NCBI GenBank assembly: GCA_019414265.1
Contig: DXMJ01000005.1
Span: forward strand, 50,321 to 66,013
Length of the DNA: 15,693 nt
DNA from: Collinsella sp.
Lineage (GTDB): Bacteria > Actinomycetota > Coriobacteriia > Coriobacteriales > Coriobacteriaceae
Direction of reading: 5' to 3'
The notes under the pieces are model-generated. The model saw only the letters and a program-made list of their open reading frames with translations, ran no database searches and was not told where the DNA came from. Made by a program: the position numbers and the translations under genes. This document shows, in pieces, positions 14,627-15,693 of the stretch. Numbering within the stretch: the stretch's first letter is position 1; the number at the start of each line of letters is the position of its first letter.

Positions 14627-15693
14627 TGGCTGCACGCTTTGGTGACATGCTGCTCGAGCAGCGTCGCCGGATGGGCCTTTCCATCCAGCAGGTCGCCAAC
14701 ACCATCAAAATCAGGCCGCAGATCATCGAGTTTTTCGAGACCGGTAACTTTGCATCGATGCCCCCGCGTGGCTATGCGCAGGGCATGATTTCGAGCTACG
14801 CTCGCTATTTGGGGCTTAACCCGCGCGAGGTCGTCAACGCTTATTTTGACGACCTCATGGCATATGAACGCGAGACCTCGCAGCAGGGCGGTCGTTTTCA
14901 GGATGCTGCCGGCTACGTTAACTCGCGTTCGTCGGTCGATAACGGACGCTTTCTGATGGTTCAGGGCGGTCGCTCGACGCGGTACGGTCAGCGTCCTCCG
15001 CAAGCGGGCTATGTCACCGAGACGGGCTCCAGCGAGGAGATTCGTTCTCAGCGAGATCGCTTTCGCAGTACGCCCATGCCGGATGACCGTGCGCTTCCCG
15101 CCGCTCGCGGGTTGAGCCGTGATCCTCGCGCCGGTTACGGCGACGGTGGCTACTCCGGTCGGGGTTATCGCGGAGTTTCTGCCGGGCGTTCCCGCGGTGG
15201 TTACGCCGATGCCGATACCACGCAGGTGACGCCGCGCCTCCGTTCGCAATCGCAGCCTTACGGGCAGCGCTCTTCGGTGCCTCGCTCTGGACAGCGTGGC
15301 TATCAGGACCGTGGTGAGCTTGCGCCGCGTTCGGGTCAGCGTGGCTCGCAGCGCCAGGGCGGCTATCGTGGTCGTTCCGATAGCGCTCGCGGCCGCATGC
15401 CGCAGGTAAACGGTCGCGGTAGTTCTAATAATCGCGGACGCGGCGGTGGACGTGCTCCCCAGAATAATGGACTCGATCCGCGCATCATCTACGCCGGCAT
15501 TGGTGCCGTGGCGCTTTTGCTGATTTTGCTCATCGTAGTCCTCCTGCGTGGCTGCGGCTCTTCTGCACCCGAGTCGACGCCCGAGACGCCCGCGGCCACC
15601 AAGACGACGACCAAGAAGTCTTCCAAGAAGACCGAATCCGTTGACGAGGATGAAGGTACCGACGAGACGACGGATTCTGCCGATTCCGATGCC
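14626..15693 (+). CDS. RodZ-like helix-turn-helix membrane protein (3' truncated by window)
   Basis: Open to the last base without a stop; 356 residues are visible from ATG 14626, which overlaps the ftsK stop by 1 nt. Residues ~5-70 form an HTH of the RodZ type (FGDMLLEQRRRMGLSIQQVA, then 'YAQGMISSYARYLGLNP'). In RodZ this fold binds MreB rather than acting as a repressor. A ~200-residue disordered linker follows. Within 161-280 it has 24 Arg, 27 Gly and no Lys, with SGQRG repeated. One membrane helix spans ~287-307, followed by RGCGSS and a Thr/Lys-rich, then acidic, outer tail. The domain order (cytoplasmic HTH, linker, single membrane helix, outer tail) is that of RodZ. A role in cell shape or division is inferred from this and from the ftsK neighbour. 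Confidence 0.85.
   Translation, partial: MAARFGDMLLEQRRRMGLSIQQVANTIKIRPQIIEFFETGNFASMPPRGYAQGMISSYARYLGLNPREVVNAYFDDLMAYERETSQQGGRFQDAAGYVNSRSSVDNGRFLMVQGGRSTRYGQRPPQAGYVTETGSSEEIRSQRDRFRSTPMPDDRALPAARGLSRDPRAGYGDGGYSGRGYRGVSAGRSRGGYADADTTQVTPRLRSQSQPYGQRSSVPRSGQRGYQDRGELAPRSGQRGSQRQGGYRGRSDSARGRMPQVNGRGSSNNRGRGGGRAPQNNGLDPRIIYAGIGAVALLLILLIVVLLRGCGSSAPESTPETPAATKTTTKKSSKKTESVDEDEGTDETTDSADSDA

Noticed and set aside
1..15693. CRISPR array, tRNA, rRNA, insertion sequence with transposase, prophage, retron or diversity-generating element
   Set aside because: I saw no regularly spaced repeats, cloverleaf, transposase, integrase or reverse-transcriptase frame; the only repeats of note are the two palindromic elements.

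Overview
The window is about 15.7 kb of GC-rich bacterial chromosome packed with housekeeping genes, nearly all on the + strand. The protein sequences, gene order and leaderless-looking operon junctions (GTG/TTG starts, 1-20 nt overlaps) fit a member of the Coriobacteriia, most likely Collinsella or a close relative. That placement is by recognition, not by database search. No tRNA, rRNA, CRISPR array, transposase or phage gene is visible.

Layout. (1) 2-5950, continuing to 6715: a truncated membrane-anchored DnaJ-like gene whose 5' end lies outside the window, then dnaJ, mtaB (tRNA ms2t6A methylthiotransferase), phoH, ybeY (rRNA endonuclease), dgkA (lipid kinase), era (30S assembly GTPase) and recO (recombination mediator). 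mtaB to recO are overlapping or separated by at most 15 nt and probably form one operon. It is a variant of the conserved dnaJ-phoH-ybeY-dgkA-era-recO cluster and is biased to protein folding, tRNA modification and ribosome maturation. (2) 6716-9583: rpsO (ribosomal protein S15) and pnp (PNPase), each with a structured leader and its own strong intrinsic terminator. (3) 9576-9986: a non-coding region holding two large palindromic elements in opposite orientation, described below. (4) 10177-15693: rnj (RNase J), ftsK (DNA translocase) and a RodZ-like helix-turn-helix membrane protein that runs off the window. These three are essentially contiguous and probably co-transcribed.

The part most likely to be new is the pnp-rnj intergenic region. 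Two elements (9576-9724 and 9850-9986) share an 81-nt unit in opposite orientations. It is a 69-nt core bounded by AAGTTT and AAACTT, with 59 of 69 core positions identical. Each unit sits in the apex of a much longer inverted repeat, with arms of 40 nt (38 paired) and 34 nt (all paired). Apart from the six shared bases, the arm sequences of the two copies are unrelated. Eight of the ten core differences form four compensatory base-pair changes, so hairpin structure is conserved. The outer arm of the first copy runs into the 3' half of the pnp terminator, as if host flank had been copied in inverted form on the far side. This looks like a small structured element, mobile or RNA-encoding, with locus-specific arms. 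It lies between genes for two major RNA-degrading enzymes.

Together the genes describe an RNA- and ribosome-centred neighbourhood: YbeY, Era, S15, PNPase, RNase J and MtaB all act on rRNA, tRNA or mRNA. FtsK and the RodZ-like protein begin a cell-division/cell-shape block.
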